From Rahnella inusitata (GTDB lineage: Bacteria; Pseudomonadota; Gammaproteobacteria; Enterobacterales; Enterobacteriaceae), in contig NZ_JYDE01000007.1 in assembly GCF_003263515.1 (NCBI RefSeq), forward strand, positions 124,001 to 188,000: a DNA stretch of 64,000 nucleotides, written 5' to 3'. Numbering within the stretch: the first letter of the stretch is position 1; each line of letters starts with the position of its first letter. The notes below the pieces were generated by a model. It was not told the origin of the DNA. It saw only the letters and a program-made list of their open reading frames with translations, and did no database searches. The position numbers were made by a program, and so were the translations under genes. Positions 9,203 to 18,661 of this stretch are shown one piece after another.

Positions 9203-11185
9203 ATGTTCAAACGTATCCTGTCTGCCTTCAGCGGCAAAAAGAATGTTAAATCTCCTGCCATCGTCTCTGATCAAACAAGTGAACTCACCCCTACGACAAC
9301 TCAGGAAGAACTGATTGTTGCTTATGATGCCTATGGTCGCGAGATGCATATCACGCGCGGCGACTGGCGCGAAAAAGTCTTTCTGCCTGCTTTACAACAA
9401 AAGTGGGACGACGCTGCCGGGCTCTATGACACGATACTCTCGGGGTTGAATGACGGCTTTGCAGCCGACCTGATGCCGGCAGCCCGACGTCTGGTTGAGA
9501 TTGACGATCTTCCTGAGCGCTGCCATGTAATTCAGGGCATTGTGCTGATGAAAAATGGTCAATTATCTGACGCTGAAAAGACCTTGCGCACAGGCATTGA
9601 AAAAGCCGGTGCCACGGGCACGCTGTTGACAAATTTAGCGAAAGTATTTGCCGAGGCGGGTGATGAAAACCGGGCAGATGAAACGCTTTGGCAAGCCATT
9701 TTGACCGATCCTAATTTGGAGAATGGTTTGATGTGGTGTGCAATGATTCAGCAGGAACGTGGCGGCGATGCGGCCTATTTATCAGGCCTGCGTGCTGTAG
9801 CTGCTTTGCCCGGCAGCTGGAGAGCACAATGTTGTCTTGCCCGTTATCATCTGGAACACCAGGAGATTGAATCTGCCCGCACCTTATATAGCGACGTGCT
9901 GGCTGGCGGCCTGTTCGACGGGGGAGCTTTAATGATGATTTCCGGCGATCTTGGCAATAATGGGCAGATTCCACTGATCGTCGAACTTGTTGCTCCGGTC
10001 TATGATGAGCACAAGCATGATCCGATGGCCGGTCTCAATTTGCTGCGCGCCTATCAGGCATTGGGCGATGCTCAGGAGGGCGAAAAGCTGCTAACTCGAA
10101 TGTATTCCCTGAGTTTTACGCCAATCAAACAGTATCTGGACGAATTTGCCCAAACCTTTCAGGCGATGCGTAAACGAGCCGAAGAGGGGATACCTGTTGA
10201 CCCTGACACGCTAAAAATCAGCACGCTGGTACTCACCCAGCCCATCTGGCATTACGGTTTATGCAAAGCAGACTGGCTCTTCGAACAAAAGGCTGAGGAC
10301 ATCGACCATGTGGGTTTCTTCGCCCTTGCGAAAAAAAGGGAGGGAGACGAAGGTCCCGAATCGCAGCGAGAGGATGAAATTGGTCGTCTGACACGCGCTA
10401 TTCCTTTGTATTTCGCCGAATCCGCTCACTATTGGAGTCAGTTTGCGGCCCGTTTCTATATTCAGGTCGCAGAGGGCGGAGGCCCTGTGGTATCGGGAGA
10501 GGAGGCGGATGCAAATGCGCTTTTCGACGTTGTGCCGCCTGCGATGAAGTTTTTTGTAACAGGTGAAATCGGTTGTTCGGGTGAAGGTGAGCAGCGTCAG
10601 TGGCAAATTTCGCTCAGTCTGTGGAATTGCACCACCCGCAAGAAACAGGCTTTCGAAAGTGGTCAGGCACCCGATGCAGAGCTTGGTTCTCTGATACTGA
10701 ATCTTGAAGAACGTCTGCTTGCTCACATCGGGCAGAGGCGTGAACAGCCTCTTGATACGTTTTATCTCCGTCCTTCTACTGAAGCCATGAAAGTGTATCT
10801 GACAGCGTTGGGGCAAACTTTCATGCTGACGTTGATTGCCAATGAACAGGTGCCGGCGTCTTCAATGTGGGGTGAACGGGCAATGCTCGACTGGCCGCTT
10901 AACATGGCTTTACATTGGCCGTCAGCTGAAGTCCTTAAAGTGATGTATATCTCCGGGCTGGGTAAAGCCTTCGACTATCAGTCAGAGGTTCTCGCAGAAT
11001 ATCGGGAACGAAGCCTGAATTTATTGCGTGAAGCGAAAGAACTCAATAGTCCGGCAATTCATCTTGCACCGCTCGTATGGAAAATATTCGGCATGCGCGA
11101 CGAATTTAACGCTCATCGTCAAAATGTCTCTGCCGACGCAAGCAAAGCCTATAGAGAATGGTTGGAGCGTGTGTCTGCAAAGTAG
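9203..11185 (+). CDS. Large TPR-type protein of unknown function
   Basis: A 660-residue soluble protein that I do not recognise as a named gene. Residues about 65-330 look like tetratricopeptide helical hairpins (QGIVLMKNGQLSDAEKTLRTGIEKAG, LAKVFAEAGDENRADETLWQAIL, LARYHLEHQEIESARTLYSDVL, LLRAYQALGDAQEGEKLLTRMY). Residues about 340-660 form a separate Trp/Phe-rich domain without a motif I can name. No signal peptide or membrane segment is seen. TPR arrays bind other proteins, so a scaffold or assembly role is possible. The gene stands alone, divergent from a SUKH-domain gene and ending at a terminator. The ATG at 9203 has only a weak upstream Shine-Dalgarno. Confidence 0.75.
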   Translation: MFKRILSAFSGKKNVKSPAIVSDQTSELTPTTTQEELIVAYDAYGREMHITRGDWREKVFLPALQQKWDDAAGLYDTILSGLNDGFAADLMPAARRLVEIDDLPERCHVIQGIVLMKNGQLSDAEKTLRTGIEKAGATGTLLTNLAKVFAEAGDENRADETLWQAILTDPNLENGLMWCAMIQQERGGDAAYLSGLRAVAALPGSWRAQCCLARYHLEHQEIESARTLYSDVLAGGLFDGGALMMISGDLGNNGQIPLIVELVAPVYDEHKHDPMAGLNLLRAYQALGDAQEGEKLLTRMYSLSFTPIKQYLDEFAQTFQAMRKRAEEGIPVDPDTLKISTLVLTQPIWHYGLCKADWLFEQKAEDIDHVGFFALAKKREGDEGPESQREDEIGRLTRAIPLYFAESAHYWSQFAARFYIQVAEGGGPVVSGEEADANALFDVVPPAMKFFVTGEIGCSGEGEQRQWQISLSLWNCTTRKKQAFESGQAPDAELGSLILNLEERLLAHIGQRREQPLDTFYLRPSTEAMKVYLTALGQTFMLTLIANEQVPASSMWGERAMLDWPLNMALHWPSAEVLKVMYISGLGKAFDYQSEVLAEYRERSLNLLREAKELNSPAIHLAPLVWKIFGMRDEFNAHRQNVSADASKAYREWLERVSAK

Positions 11186-11269
11186 AAATACGCAGGTTTT
11201 TTAACTGTAAATACGTCTGCGCATTTTTAAACAGAAATAATAAATCTGTTATTGAGAACCCATAAATAG

Positions 11270-11302
11270 CCAGTTGATAACCTTATCCGCTGGTTTTTTT
11301 TT
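11270..11302 (+). terminator. Terminator after the TPR protein gene
   Basis: Stacked stem CCAG..GATAA-cc-TTATC..CTGG followed by nine Ts, 85 bp after the stop codon. Confidence 0.65.
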
Positions 11303-11370
11303 GGGGTTTTGTAACCGCAAAATAGCATGTCCGGGGAATGGAGTGGCTTCACCGGTGAGGAGAGGGAGGA

Positions 11371-11952
11371 TCAGGCTTTTAGCCAGGCAACGCCGCTGGC
11401 TTTCATTTCTTTTTCTAACTCGCTCCCGCGGGTGGCAAAAACGCGTTTGACCGGGAAGCCGCTTTTTTCCAGCATGTAGGCCAGCGCCGCATATTCACGT
11501 GGATACTTTGCCGCGACGGCATTATCGATTTCGACCGGCCCCATCGGGAAAGTGAAACTCGCCATATCGTAAATGCTTTGGCGGTGCAGGAGTTTCCAGA
11601 CACCATCACGCTTTTCCACCCAATCGTAAAAACGGTTATGCCCCACGCAGCCTACGTTCAGTTTGACGTTCTCGCCGATGATCATGGCATTGGTCTCGAC
11701 AATTGCTTTCGTCGCGGTCTGATTGAACGTCACATTGGGGGTGCCGATCAGGTGTTTAGTTCGTGCGTCGGATGCACCCATTTTCATCGAGCCATCAACA
11801 AACTCGCTGGCCAGACCCTCGAACCAGGTGACTTCAATAGTGCCATCAGGATGAAAAAGCTCACGAAGCGCATCCCATTGACCCAGATCACGATGGATCC
11901 AGCCGGTCATCAGGTCGGTTATTTGCAGACGATCTTCAAGATAATGTTGCAT
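11371..11952 (-). CDS. SnoaL/NTF2-like domain protein
   Basis: A 193-residue soluble protein with the cone-shaped alpha+beta barrel signature of the NTF2/SnoaL superfamily: an N-terminal helix pair (LEDRLQITDLMTGWIHRDLGQWDALRELFHPDG...) followed by strands rich in aromatic residues (WKLLHRQSIYDMASF). The superfamily contains ring-hydroxylating dioxygenase small subunits, dehydratases and polyketide cyclases, and nothing here fixes one of these. It is divergent from the LysR gene at 12076, an arrangement in which the regulator commonly controls its neighbour. A palindrome matching a LysR box lies between them. It probably acts on a small aromatic or aliphatic compound, but this is only inferred from superfamily and context. 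Confidence 0.75.
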   Translation of the reverse strand: MQHYLEDRLQITDLMTGWIHRDLGQWDALRELFHPDGTIEVTWFEGLASEFVDGSMKMGASDARTKHLIGTPNVTFNQTATKAIVETNAMIIGENVKLNVGCVGHNRFYDWVEKRDGVWKLLHRQSIYDMASFTFPMGPVEIDNAVAAKYPREYAALAYMLEKSGFPVKRVFATRGSELEKEMKASGVAWLKA

Positions 11953-12046
11953 GGCAAAGTCCTTAAGCAGAAGGCACCTGTGTGCCGATGAAGCAGAGCA
12001 TCCTCTTTAACGTTGATAAATTCCAATGTGTTAATATGAACGATCT

Positions 12047-12061
12047 ATCATTTTAAATGAT
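12047..12061. promoter_or_regulatory. LysR-type operator candidate
   Basis: ATCATTT-t-AAATGAT is a perfect 7-1-7 palindrome containing the T-N11-A core of LysR-family boxes. It lies between the divergent SnoaL-like gene and its regulator, 14 bp upstream of the regulator ATG, where binding would repress the regulator gene itself. Confidence 0.5.
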
Positions 12062-12075
12062 TAATGGGGGGTGCG

Positions 12076-12978
12076 ATGGAATTACGTCATCTGAGGTATT
12101 TTCTGGCGGTTGCCGAAGAGAAGCATTTTGGGCGAGCCGCTGAGCGACTGCACATTGTGCAACCGGCCTTGAGTATGCAAATTCGTGCGCTGGAGGAAGA
12201 GCTCGGAGGGCCGTTGTTTGTGCGCACCAGCCGCCGGGTAGACCTGACCGAAGCGGGCCACTTACTGCTCGCCCAGGCACGTAGTACGCTCGCTCAGGTT
12301 GAACATGCCAAATTAACCGTCCAGCGCGTCATGCGGGGTGAGCTGGGAAGCATACGGCTGGGGTTTGCCGGGAACGCCGTTTTTAGCGGTAAGCTGATGC
12401 GCGATCTGCGCGCCTTTCACAAAGCGTATCCTGATGTCGAATTGATTGTCCGTGAAATCCCCCCGCAGCAGCAGGCAGACGCGATTCTGGCAGGGCAGTT
12501 GGACATTGGGTACACCCCCGATCACAGCAAGTTACACGATCGTGCGCTGGTGGCTGAAAGAATTGGTTACTGGGAAAGACGGGTGGCCATGGCTGACGAT
12601 CACCCTCTGGCCAATATTCCCCGGCTCAAAGTAGCAATGCTCGCGACAGAACCGCTGATTTTCTACGATGCGCACGATGCGGATGAGTATTTGCTTCACA
12701 GGCTTATTGAGATGCTGGGGCATACACCTAATATCGCTCATCGTACTTCCAGCACCCTGAGTGTTCTGGCTTTAGCGGCGGCCGGAATGGGTATTGCATT
12801 AGTCCCTGAGCCTCTGGAACAGGTGCATATACCGGGGCTGATATACCGCAAGCTGGAAGAACCCGATCTGGCCGCCAACCTGATGCTGGTGAGCCGCGCC
12901 GGAGAAACCAATGGCGCAGCCTGTACTTTTCTGGCGATGGCGCGAGAAGGTATGGACAGCGATAAGGCCATCGGTTGA
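12076..12978 (+). CDS. LysR-family transcriptional regulator
   Basis: A 300-residue LysR-type regulator. The N-terminal winged helix-turn-helix (MELRHLRYFLAVAEEKHFGRA..., residues 1-60) is of the CatR/BenM-like subgroup. A long linker helix and a two-lobed periplasmic-binding-like effector domain (about 90-295) follow. The ATG at 12076 is chosen because GGGGGG lies 5 nt upstream and the family begins MELRHLRYF; the ATG 12 bases earlier lies in that Shine-Dalgarno. Subgroup members sense aromatic acids or small aliphatic acids. It probably regulates the divergent SnoaL-like gene; effector unknown. Confidence 0.85.
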   Translation: MELRHLRYFLAVAEEKHFGRAAERLHIVQPALSMQIRALEEELGGPLFVRTSRRVDLTEAGHLLLAQARSTLAQVEHAKLTVQRVMRGELGSIRLGFAGNAVFSGKLMRDLRAFHKAYPDVELIVREIPPQQQADAILAGQLDIGYTPDHSKLHDRALVAERIGYWERRVAMADDHPLANIPRLKVAMLATEPLIFYDAHDADEYLLHRLIEMLGHTPNIAHRTSSTLSVLALAAAGMGIALVPEPLEQVHIPGLIYRKLEEPDLAANLMLVSRAGETNGAACTFLAMAREGMDSDKAIG

Positions 12979-12991
12979 CGGCCTTCCTTTT

Positions 12992-13768
12992 TTATTTTAA
13001 ATGCGCCGCAAACCCCGTCTTGCCCGGTGCGATTTCAGGCTTCAGCGTCAGTGAAGGGATTTCGTACTCGCCACTATTTTGGTGTCTGAAAGCGATGGGT
13101 GTGGTGCTCTCTAACGTATCCAGCCGTGTGGCGAGTTCATCACAGATCTGATTAAAGCGTGCGGCATCAGTACGGCCTGTGCGATACAACACCAGCGGCG
13201 GAAGCACGGTGAATCCCGGATAATGCAGTACCCCATGCTGGATAGGGAAAAGCACATCGTCGATAGCTCCGTTTATGCCACGCGGGCTGTAATGCGATTC
13301 CCAGCCGCCGGTACTGACCATCAGCATCGCACGTTTACCCTTCATCGCGCCTTCTCCGTATCGGTCACCCCAGTGCGTATCCGAATGTTCCCCTACGCCA
13401 TAAGCAAATCCATAAGCATAAACGCGATCAACCCAGCCTTTCATGATGGCAGGCATTGAAAACCACCACAGCGGAAACTGGAAAATGACCGTATCCGCCC
13501 AGCGTAATTTCTCCTGCTCAGCGACGATATCGGCGCTTTGTGTGCCATTTTTAAACGCGCGCTGGGAATCCAGAGAAGGATGAAACGGAATGTCCGCTGA
13601 GGGGGCAATGTTGTCACGGGCATCCAGTTGAGCTTTCCACTGCATAGCATAAAGGTCAGAAACCTGAACGTTGTGACCCGCAGTACGAAGGTGGGTGATA
13701 GCGAAATCTTTCAGTGATCCGTTAAGGGACTGAGGTTCCGGGTGGGCATACACAATTAAAATATTCAT
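12992..13768 (-). CDS. NAD(P)H:quinone oxidoreductase (flavodoxin-2 family)
   Basis: A 258-residue flavoprotein of the NQO1/MdaB/KefF type that transfers two electrons from NAD(P)H to quinones or related electrophiles. It starts with the flavin phosphate-binding segment MNILIVYAHPEPQSLNGSL, has the central FPLWWFSMPAIMKGWVDRV motif typical of Flavodoxin_2 proteins, and continues with VSTGGWESHYSPRGINGAIDD. Divergent from the LysR gene at 13855, with 86 bp between containing a repeated CAGGTATAGT. This layout resembles many inducible quinone- or drug-detoxification pairs, with the LysR protein as likely activator. Substrate not determinable. Confidence 0.88.
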   Translation of the reverse strand: MNILIVYAHPEPQSLNGSLKDFAITHLRTAGHNVQVSDLYAMQWKAQLDARDNIAPSADIPFHPSLDSQRAFKNGTQSADIVAEQEKLRWADTVIFQFPLWWFSMPAIMKGWVDRVYAYGFAYGVGEHSDTHWGDRYGEGAMKGKRAMLMVSTGGWESHYSPRGINGAIDDVLFPIQHGVLHYPGFTVLPPLVLYRTGRTDAARFNQICDELATRLDTLESTTPIAFRHQNSGEYEIPSLTLKPEIAPGKTGFAAHLK

Positions 13769-13812
13769 GACGAACTCTCTGTGGTGGGTATCAATGCAGA
13801 GTAAGATGTCAT

Positions 13813-13853
13813 CAGGTATAGTTAAAATGAATTTAAAATATAACAGGTATAGT
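13813..13853. repeat. Direct repeat of CAGGTATAGT in a divergent promoter
   Basis: Two identical 10-bp copies at 13813-13822 and 13844-13853, start-to-start 31 bp (about three helical turns), separated by AT-rich DNA. The second copy touches the LysR start codon. They are good candidates for regulator-binding half sites. Confidence 0.45.
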
Positions 13854-13854
13854 C

Positions 13855-14748
13855 ATGAACAATTTAAGCCGTCTTGATCTCAACCTTTTAATGACGTTGG
13901 ATGTTCTGCTGGCTGAACATAATGTGACGCGCGCGGCGCAGCGGTTAAACCTTTCTCAACCCTCTATCAGCGTTCAGCTCGCTAAGTTACGCGATTTTTT
14001 TGACGATCCGCTGCTGCTGCCAGGGCCACGCGGGATGCGCCCGACGGCACGCGCTGATGAGTTACGTGAACCTCTCCGGCGGGCGCTGACAGCACTTGAA
14101 AATGCGGTTGCTACGGGTGAAGTTTTCGAACCCTTCAGGGCGGTCAATACGTGGAGACTGGGCGCGGCGGATTATGGCGAATCGACCATTGTTTTACCTT
14201 CCCTACAGGCTTTGCGCGAGGCCGCTCCCGGAACCCGGCTGGCAATATTTGAAACATCTCCGACGCGCATTGTCAGGAAGATGGATCAAGGGGAGCTGGA
14301 TTTGGCGTTTCATACCTCTGACGTAGTGGCGTCGGGGTTACATCGGAAATTATTGTTCAACGAGCGCTACGTTCTGGTGAGCCGGAAAAATCATGCGCGT
14401 GTGTCAGCCAACATTTCTGTCGCCGAGTTTTGCGCGCTCGAACATGTTGTCGTTTCACCGGATGGGGGAGGGTTTGAGGGCATAACAGACAGTGCGCTGG
14501 CGCAATTCGGATTATCCAGACGTGTGGTGCTCTCTGTACCCCATTTTTTATTCGTGATTCAGGTCCTGATGACCACCGGTTTAGTGGCAATGCTTCCTGA
14601 GCGGCTGGTACGCGACAATCCGGCATTGCAACTCACTGAACCGCCGGTGACTATCCCCGGCTTTGAAATGTATATGTACTGGCACGAACGTTCTCACCGG
14701 GATCCTGCCCATATCTGGCTGCGCGAATTTATGAGCCGCGAGGTATGA
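13855..14748 (+). CDS. LysR-family transcriptional regulator (NodD/PnbR-like branch)
   Basis: A 297-residue LysR regulator beginning MNNLSRLDLNLLMTLDVLLAEHNVTRAAQRLNLSQPSISVQLAKLR, the N-terminus of the NodD-like branch in which the helix-turn-helix occupies residues about 8-65. The effector-binding domain runs from about 95 to 295 and ends WLREFMSREV. It is divergent from the quinone oxidoreductase gene and presumably activates it. It lacks a clear Shine-Dalgarno: the ATG follows directly on a copy of the CAGGTATAGT repeat, which suggests that regulator binding there would affect its own expression. Effector unknown. Confidence 0.87.
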   Translation: MNNLSRLDLNLLMTLDVLLAEHNVTRAAQRLNLSQPSISVQLAKLRDFFDDPLLLPGPRGMRPTARADELREPLRRALTALENAVATGEVFEPFRAVNTWRLGAADYGESTIVLPSLQALREAAPGTRLAIFETSPTRIVRKMDQGELDLAFHTSDVVASGLHRKLLFNERYVLVSRKNHARVSANISVAEFCALEHVVVSPDGGGFEGITDSALAQFGLSRRVVLSVPHFLFVIQVLMTTGLVAMLPERLVRDNPALQLTEPPVTIPGFEMYMYWHERSHRDPAHIWLREFMSREV

Positions 14749-14764
14749 TCAAGCGTGCAGGGAA

Positions 14765-14790
14765 TAAAAAAGGCAGCCATCCGGCTGCCT
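14765..14790 (-). terminator. Terminator of the DUF3313 lipoprotein gene
   Basis: AGGCAGCC-atcc-GGCTGCCT with an A tract on the plus-strand left side, which is the T tract for the minus-strand gene ending at 14818. It also separates that gene from the convergent LysR gene. Confidence 0.75.
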
Positions 14791-14817
14791 CATAAAATAC
14801 TCACTCACGCGTCTGGT

Positions 14818-15480
14818 TTAGTTAGCCTGGAATAACTTAGTGTCATTCGCCAGACTATCGACCACGACTTTCAGGTCATTCGCGGTAACTTTCTGGGTGT
14901 CGTTGGACACTTGTTTACCGAAGCCTTTACGTACCACTTTGAAGACGGGTTTACCGGTGCTGGCATCGACCAGTTCGCCCTCGAAATACACTTCTGTATC
15001 ACGGGTACGGTGGCCGGTAGCTGTTTCGGTTCCTGCAATCACCAGTGCAACCGGGATCACTTCATAGAATTGCAGACCTTCGGCTGACGTATTTACGCCG
15101 GTGATGGCCCCTTTGAAGATAAGCGTGCGCGGGCCTGCGTGATCCGTCAGTTGCAGACGCTCACCCATGGCCGGTTTCAGGCGGGTGTTGGCGTAATCCA
15201 GCACGCCTTGCAGCGTTTCTTTACTGATTTGCGCGGTAGGTTGTGGTTCCGGATAGAATTTGATCGGTTCAAACATCAGGTAAGAATAGTTTGATGCTTT
15301 AAAGGAAGGATCAATCCAGCGCAGCACAGGCGTGCCTGACGCGGTTTTGGTCTCTTTCAGGTTGGAATAATCACCGAGGAAACCAGAGAATTTTTCGCTC
15401 TGAGTGACATGACTGGTACAGCCAGCTAAGAGCAGGGCACCGGTCACGAGTGCGGCCTGAAGCAGTTTTATTTTTTTCAT
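14818..15480 (-). CDS. DUF3313 family outer-membrane lipoprotein
   Basis: A 220-residue predicted lipoprotein. The signal peptide MKKIKLLQAALVTGALLLAGC ends in a lipobox with Cys21; Thr at +2 points to the outer membrane. The remaining sequence (FSGFLGDYSNLKE, followed by a beta-rich domain with GATITGV-like and EVYFEGELVDASTGKPVF segments) matches my memory of DUF3313 proteins, which are uncharacterised. The ATG at 15480 is preferred over a TTG four codons earlier because GAGGG lies 5 nt upstream. It is transcribed alone and followed by its own terminator. Confidence 0.8.
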   Translation of the reverse strand: MKKIKLLQAALVTGALLLAGCTSHVTQSEKFSGFLGDYSNLKETKTASGTPVLRWIDPSFKASNYSYLMFEPIKFYPEPQPTAQISKETLQGVLDYANTRLKPAMGERLQLTDHAGPRTLIFKGAITGVNTSAEGLQFYEVIPVALVIAGTETATGHRTRDTEVYFEGELVDASTGKPVFKVVRKGFGKQVSNDTQKVTANDLKVVVDSLANDTKLFQAN

Positions 15481-15617
15481 TCGTACCCTCAAAAAGTTTA
15501 AGAAGACAAAGTATGTATAGCACTGCTGGGGAATTTAACCTCTTAACAACAAAGAAAAATTGATGGAGAACAGAATATTGATATTTATGAGGTAAGCGAC
15601 GAATAACTCACTTTGTT

Positions 15618-16055
15618 TTATTTAGCAGATGAATGAAAGAGATAATACTCCCCTTTCGGGCTATCCCCCGTGGCGACTACGATCCAGCCCTTTGATAAAT
15701 AGAATCCCACCGATTTTTTACTCTTTACTAAACATTTCAGCGAGCCGGTGCGGGTAAAGGTTTTTTCGGCGGCATGCAGCAATGCGCTGCCAGCGCCCGT
15801 TCCCTGAAACTGGGGATCGATAAACAGGTTATGCAGAAAATTTTCCTGAGTGAAAATGGAAGCAAAGCCGAGCAAATGGCCGTCGCGCTCGGCGACCAGA
15901 ATCGTCTCGCCAATCACCGCACGATCGAAGTCCTCCAGCTTATAGTCAGCGTTTTCCAGCCAGGTCCAGGTGTCTTTGCGTGCGGCCAGATACAGCGTAC
16001 GTAAAAAAGGGCGATCGGCTTCTTCGTAAGGGCGAATGTGGAGTGGTGATACCAA
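15618..16055 (-). CDS. GNAT-family N-acetyltransferase
   Basis: A 145-residue single-domain GNAT protein that would transfer acetyl from acetyl-CoA to an amine. The acetyl-CoA-binding motif A reads LFIDPQFQGTGAGSALLHAAE, followed by motif B with SVGFYLSKGW. The target is unknown. The start is a TTG preceded by GAGGGGG at 8 nt spacing, and no in-frame ATG lies nearby. It is divergent from btsS with about 75 bp between; there is no functional link apparent with either neighbour. Confidence 0.82.
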   Translation of the reverse strand: MVSPLHIRPYEEADRPFLRTLYLAARKDTWTWLENADYKLEDFDRAVIGETILVAERDGHLLGFASIFTQENFLHNLFIDPQFQGTGAGSALLHAAEKTFTRTGSLKCLVKSKKSVGFYLSKGWIVVATGDSPKGEYYLFHSSAK

Positions 16056-16132
16056 AGAGTGAACCCCCTCAAAGATTGTGTGGATATTGTCGACTATAGT
16101 GCGCGTCTCACTTAATGATACTGCCAGCGACT

Positions 16133-17836
16133 ATGTATGAGTTCAATTTGGTTTTGTTGCTGTTGCAGCAAATGTGCGTTTATTTAGTTATCGCTTACTT
16201 ACTCAGTAAAACCCCGCTGTTTATTCCCCTGATGCACGTCACCGTTCGGCTGCCACACAAACTGTTGTGCTATTTCATGTTCTCGATGTTCTGCATCATG
16301 GGGACCTATTTTGGGCTGCATATTCAGGACTCTATCGCCAATACCCGCGCGATCGGTGCGGTGCTCGGCGGTTTACTTGGCGGGCCGGTCGTCGGCGTGC
16401 TGGTCGGGCTGACCGGTGGATTGCACCGGTATTCTCTGGGTGGGATGACGGCGCTGAGCTGCATGATTTCGACGGTGATGGAAGGGCTGCTCGGCGGTAT
16501 CGTTCATCGCGTGCTGATGCGGCGGGGGCGTATTGACCGGTTGTTCAATCCGCTGACCGTTGCGGGCGTCACGCTGTTTGCCGAAGTATTGCAGATGGCG
16601 ATCATTTTGATGGTCGCACGTCCTTTCGACGAGGCCCTGCGGCTGGTAAAAAGTATTGCCACGCCGATGATGGTGACCAATACCATTGGCGCGGCGATGT
16701 TCATGCGCATTCTGCTCGACCGGCGGGCGATGTTCGAGCGCTACACCACAGCATTCAGCGCCCGTGCGCTGAATATTGCGGCCTGTACCGAGGGCGTGCT
16801 GCGGCAAGGGTTTAATCAGGAAAACACCGCGCGGGTAGCGCAGATCATTTATCAGGAACTGGATATTGGCGCGGTGGCGATAACCGATCGCGAGAAGCTA
16901 CTGGCGTTTGTCGGGATCGGCGACGATCACCATCTTCCGGGCTCGCCGATTTTGTCCGAGCACTCACACCGCGCTATCGAACATAACGAAGTGGTCTACG
17001 CCGACGGCAATGAAGTGCCGTATCGCTGTACACAAAGCCCGTCGTGCAAGCTAGGGTCGACGCTGGTGATCCCGCTGCGCGGCGAGAATCAGGAAGTGAT
17101 CGGCACGATCAAATTGTACGAAGCCCGCAACCGGCTGTTCAGTTCGATCAACCGGACGCTGGGCGAGGGGATCGCCAGTTTACTGTCGGCGCAGATCCTC
17201 GCCGGACAGTATGAGCGCCACAAGCAGCTGCTGATCCAGTCTGAAATCAAACTGCTGCACGCGCAGGTGAATCCTCACTTTCTGTTTAACGCGCTGAATA
17301 CTCTGGTGGCGGTGATCCGCCGCGACAGCCAGCAGGCGGGCGAACTGGTCCAGCATCTCTCCACCTTCTTTCGCAAAAATCTCAAACGGCCCCAGGAGGT
17401 GGTGACGCTGGCCGATGAAATTGAGCACGTGGAAGCCTATCTGCATATCGAACGCGCGCGGTTCAGCGACCGTCTCAGCGTGACGTTTGATTTCCCCGAC
17501 GCACTGCAACAGCTGTTTTTACCCGCTTTTATGCTGCAACCGCTGGTGGAGAACGCCATCAAGCACGGGACGTCGCAGCTGCTGGGCGCCGGACATATTC
17601 ATCTTTCCGCCATCGGGCAGGGCGATTGTCTGGTGCTGACCGTCGAAGATAACGCCGGGCTGTATGCGCCGTCGGCTGGCGGAAAGGGACTGGGCATGAG
17701 TCTGGTCGATCGTCGTCTGCGCGGGCGCTACGGCGAAGAATTTGGTCTGCATGTGGAATGCGAACCGGAACAGTTTACCCGTGTCATTTTACGGTTGCCG
17801 TTAAGGAGTCAGCATGCTGAAAATATTGATTGTTGA
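16133..17836 (+). CDS. btsS: Pyruvate-sensing LytS-type histidine kinase BtsS
   Basis: Membrane sensor kinase of the BtsSR (YehU/YehT) system, which responds to extracellular pyruvate in E. coli. 567 residues starting [21 protein letters not shown], essentially the E. coli N-terminus; an ATG 18 bp upstream is less likely. It has the LytS-type 5TM domain (1-195; [29 protein letters not shown]), a GAF-like domain (about 205-350), and a HisKA_7/HATPase region. The phosphoacceptor is His382 in [18 protein letters not shown], and the ATP-binding part has LVENAIKHG and [11 protein letters not shown]. It overlaps btsR by 23 bp. Confidence 0.95.
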   Translation: MYEFNLVLLLLQQMCVYLVIAYLLSKTPLFIPLMHVTVRLPHKLLCYFMFSMFCIMGTYFGLHIQDSIANTRAIGAVLGGLLGGPVVGVLVGLTGGLHRYSLGGMTALSCMISTVMEGLLGGIVHRVLMRRGRIDRLFNPLTVAGVTLFAEVLQMAIILMVARPFDEALRLVKSIATPMMVTNTIGAAMFMRILLDRRAMFERYTTAFSARALNIAACTEGVLRQGFNQENTARVAQIIYQELDIGAVAITDREKLLAFVGIGDDHHLPGSPILSEHSHRAIEHNEVVYADGNEVPYRCTQSPSCKLGSTLVIPLRGENQEVIGTIKLYEARNRLFSSINRTLGEGIASLLSAQILAGQYERHKQLLIQSEIKLLHAQVNPHFLFNALNTLVAVIRRDSQQAGELVQHLSTFFRKNLKRPQEVVTLADEIEHVEAYLHIERARFSDRLSVTFDFPDALQQLFLPAFMLQPLVENAIKHGTSQLLGAGHIHLSAIGQGDCLVLTVEDNAGLYAPSAGGKGLGMSLVDRRLRGRYGEEFGLHVECEPEQFTRVILRLPLRSQHAENIDC

Positions 17837-18533
17837 TGACGAGCCGCTGGCGCGTGAAAATCTGCGTTTTCTGTTGCAGGATGCGGCGGATATCAGCGTG
17901 ATCGGCGAGTGTGAAAACGCCGTGGAAGCGCTGGGAGCTATCAACCGGCTGCAACCCGACGTGGTGTTTCTCGATATCCATATGCCGCGCATCAGCGGGC
18001 TGGAGCTGGTCGGGATGATTGACGCTGAGCGTATGCCGCACATCGTATTTCTCACCGCCTATGACGAATATGCCCTGCAGGCGTTCGAAGAGAACGTTTT
18101 TGATTATCTGCTCAAGCCGGTACAGGCATCGCGGCTGGAGAAAACCCTATGTCGTCTGCGTAAGCATCTGCCGGAACAAAATATCACCGCGCTGATGGCC
18201 GGCGAACCGGATTTGGCGCTGATCCCCTGTTGTGGCCAGAACCGCATTTATCTGCTTTCCTTCGACGAGGTGATTTTTGTCAGTTCGCGCGTCAGCGGCG
18301 TCTTCGTAAACCGCGCCGATGGCAGTGAATGTTTTACAGAACTGACACTGCGCACCCTGGAAAATCGGACGCAGCTGCTGCGTTGCCACCGGCAGTTTTT
18401 GATCAACATAAACCATCTGCGGGAAATTCGTTTTGACGACAGCGGGCTGGCGGAGTTGGTGATGAAAAACCAGGTGCGCGTACCGGTCAGCCGTCGCTAT
18501 CTGAAAGCCCTGAAAGCTCAACTGGGGCTCTGA
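17814..18533 (+). CDS. btsR: LytTR response regulator BtsR
   Basis: Response regulator partner of BtsS, 239 residues. The receiver domain (1-120) has the acidic pair DDE at 8-10, phosphorylated Asp54 in [13 protein letters not shown], and [23 protein letters not shown]. The LytTR DNA-binding domain (about 135-239) contains [23 protein letters not shown] and [12 protein letters not shown]. Its start lies inside btsS and is preceded by AAGGAG, so translation is coupled. In E. coli BtsR controls the unlinked pyruvate symporter gene btsT; here a BtsT-family gene is directly downstream. Confidence 0.95.
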   Translation: MLKILIVDDEPLARENLRFLLQDAADISVIGECENAVEALGAINRLQPDVVFLDIHMPRISGLELVGMIDAERMPHIVFLTAYDEYALQAFEENVFDYLLKPVQASRLEKTLCRLRKHLPEQNITALMAGEPDLALIPCCGQNRIYLLSFDEVIFVSSRVSGVFVNRADGSECFTELTLRTLENRTQLLRCHRQFLININHLREIRFDDSGLAELVMKNQVRVPVSRRYLKALKAQLGL

Positions 18534-18558
18534 GGCACGCCGTTCATCCCTGCATTTT

Positions 18559-18585
18559 GCCGCTTAAATCGCTATGCCGCCGCTG
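18559..18585 (+). promoter_or_regulatory. Candidate BtsR operator (two direct repeats, 13-bp spacing)
   Basis: GCCGCTT-N13-GCCGCTG. The E. coli BtsR (YehT) site, as I recall it, is ACC(G/A)CT(C/T)-N13-ACC(G/A)CT(C/T). The spacing matches exactly and the repeats match 6 and 5 of 7 bases. Position: 76 bp upstream of the transporter ATG, just after btsR. Confidence 0.55.
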
Positions 18586-18661
18586 ACCTAAACAGCGGAC
18601 GCGCTTTCTACAGGGCTTTGCTACGTTGCACCGGATTATTCCTCATCCGGAGAACAACAAG

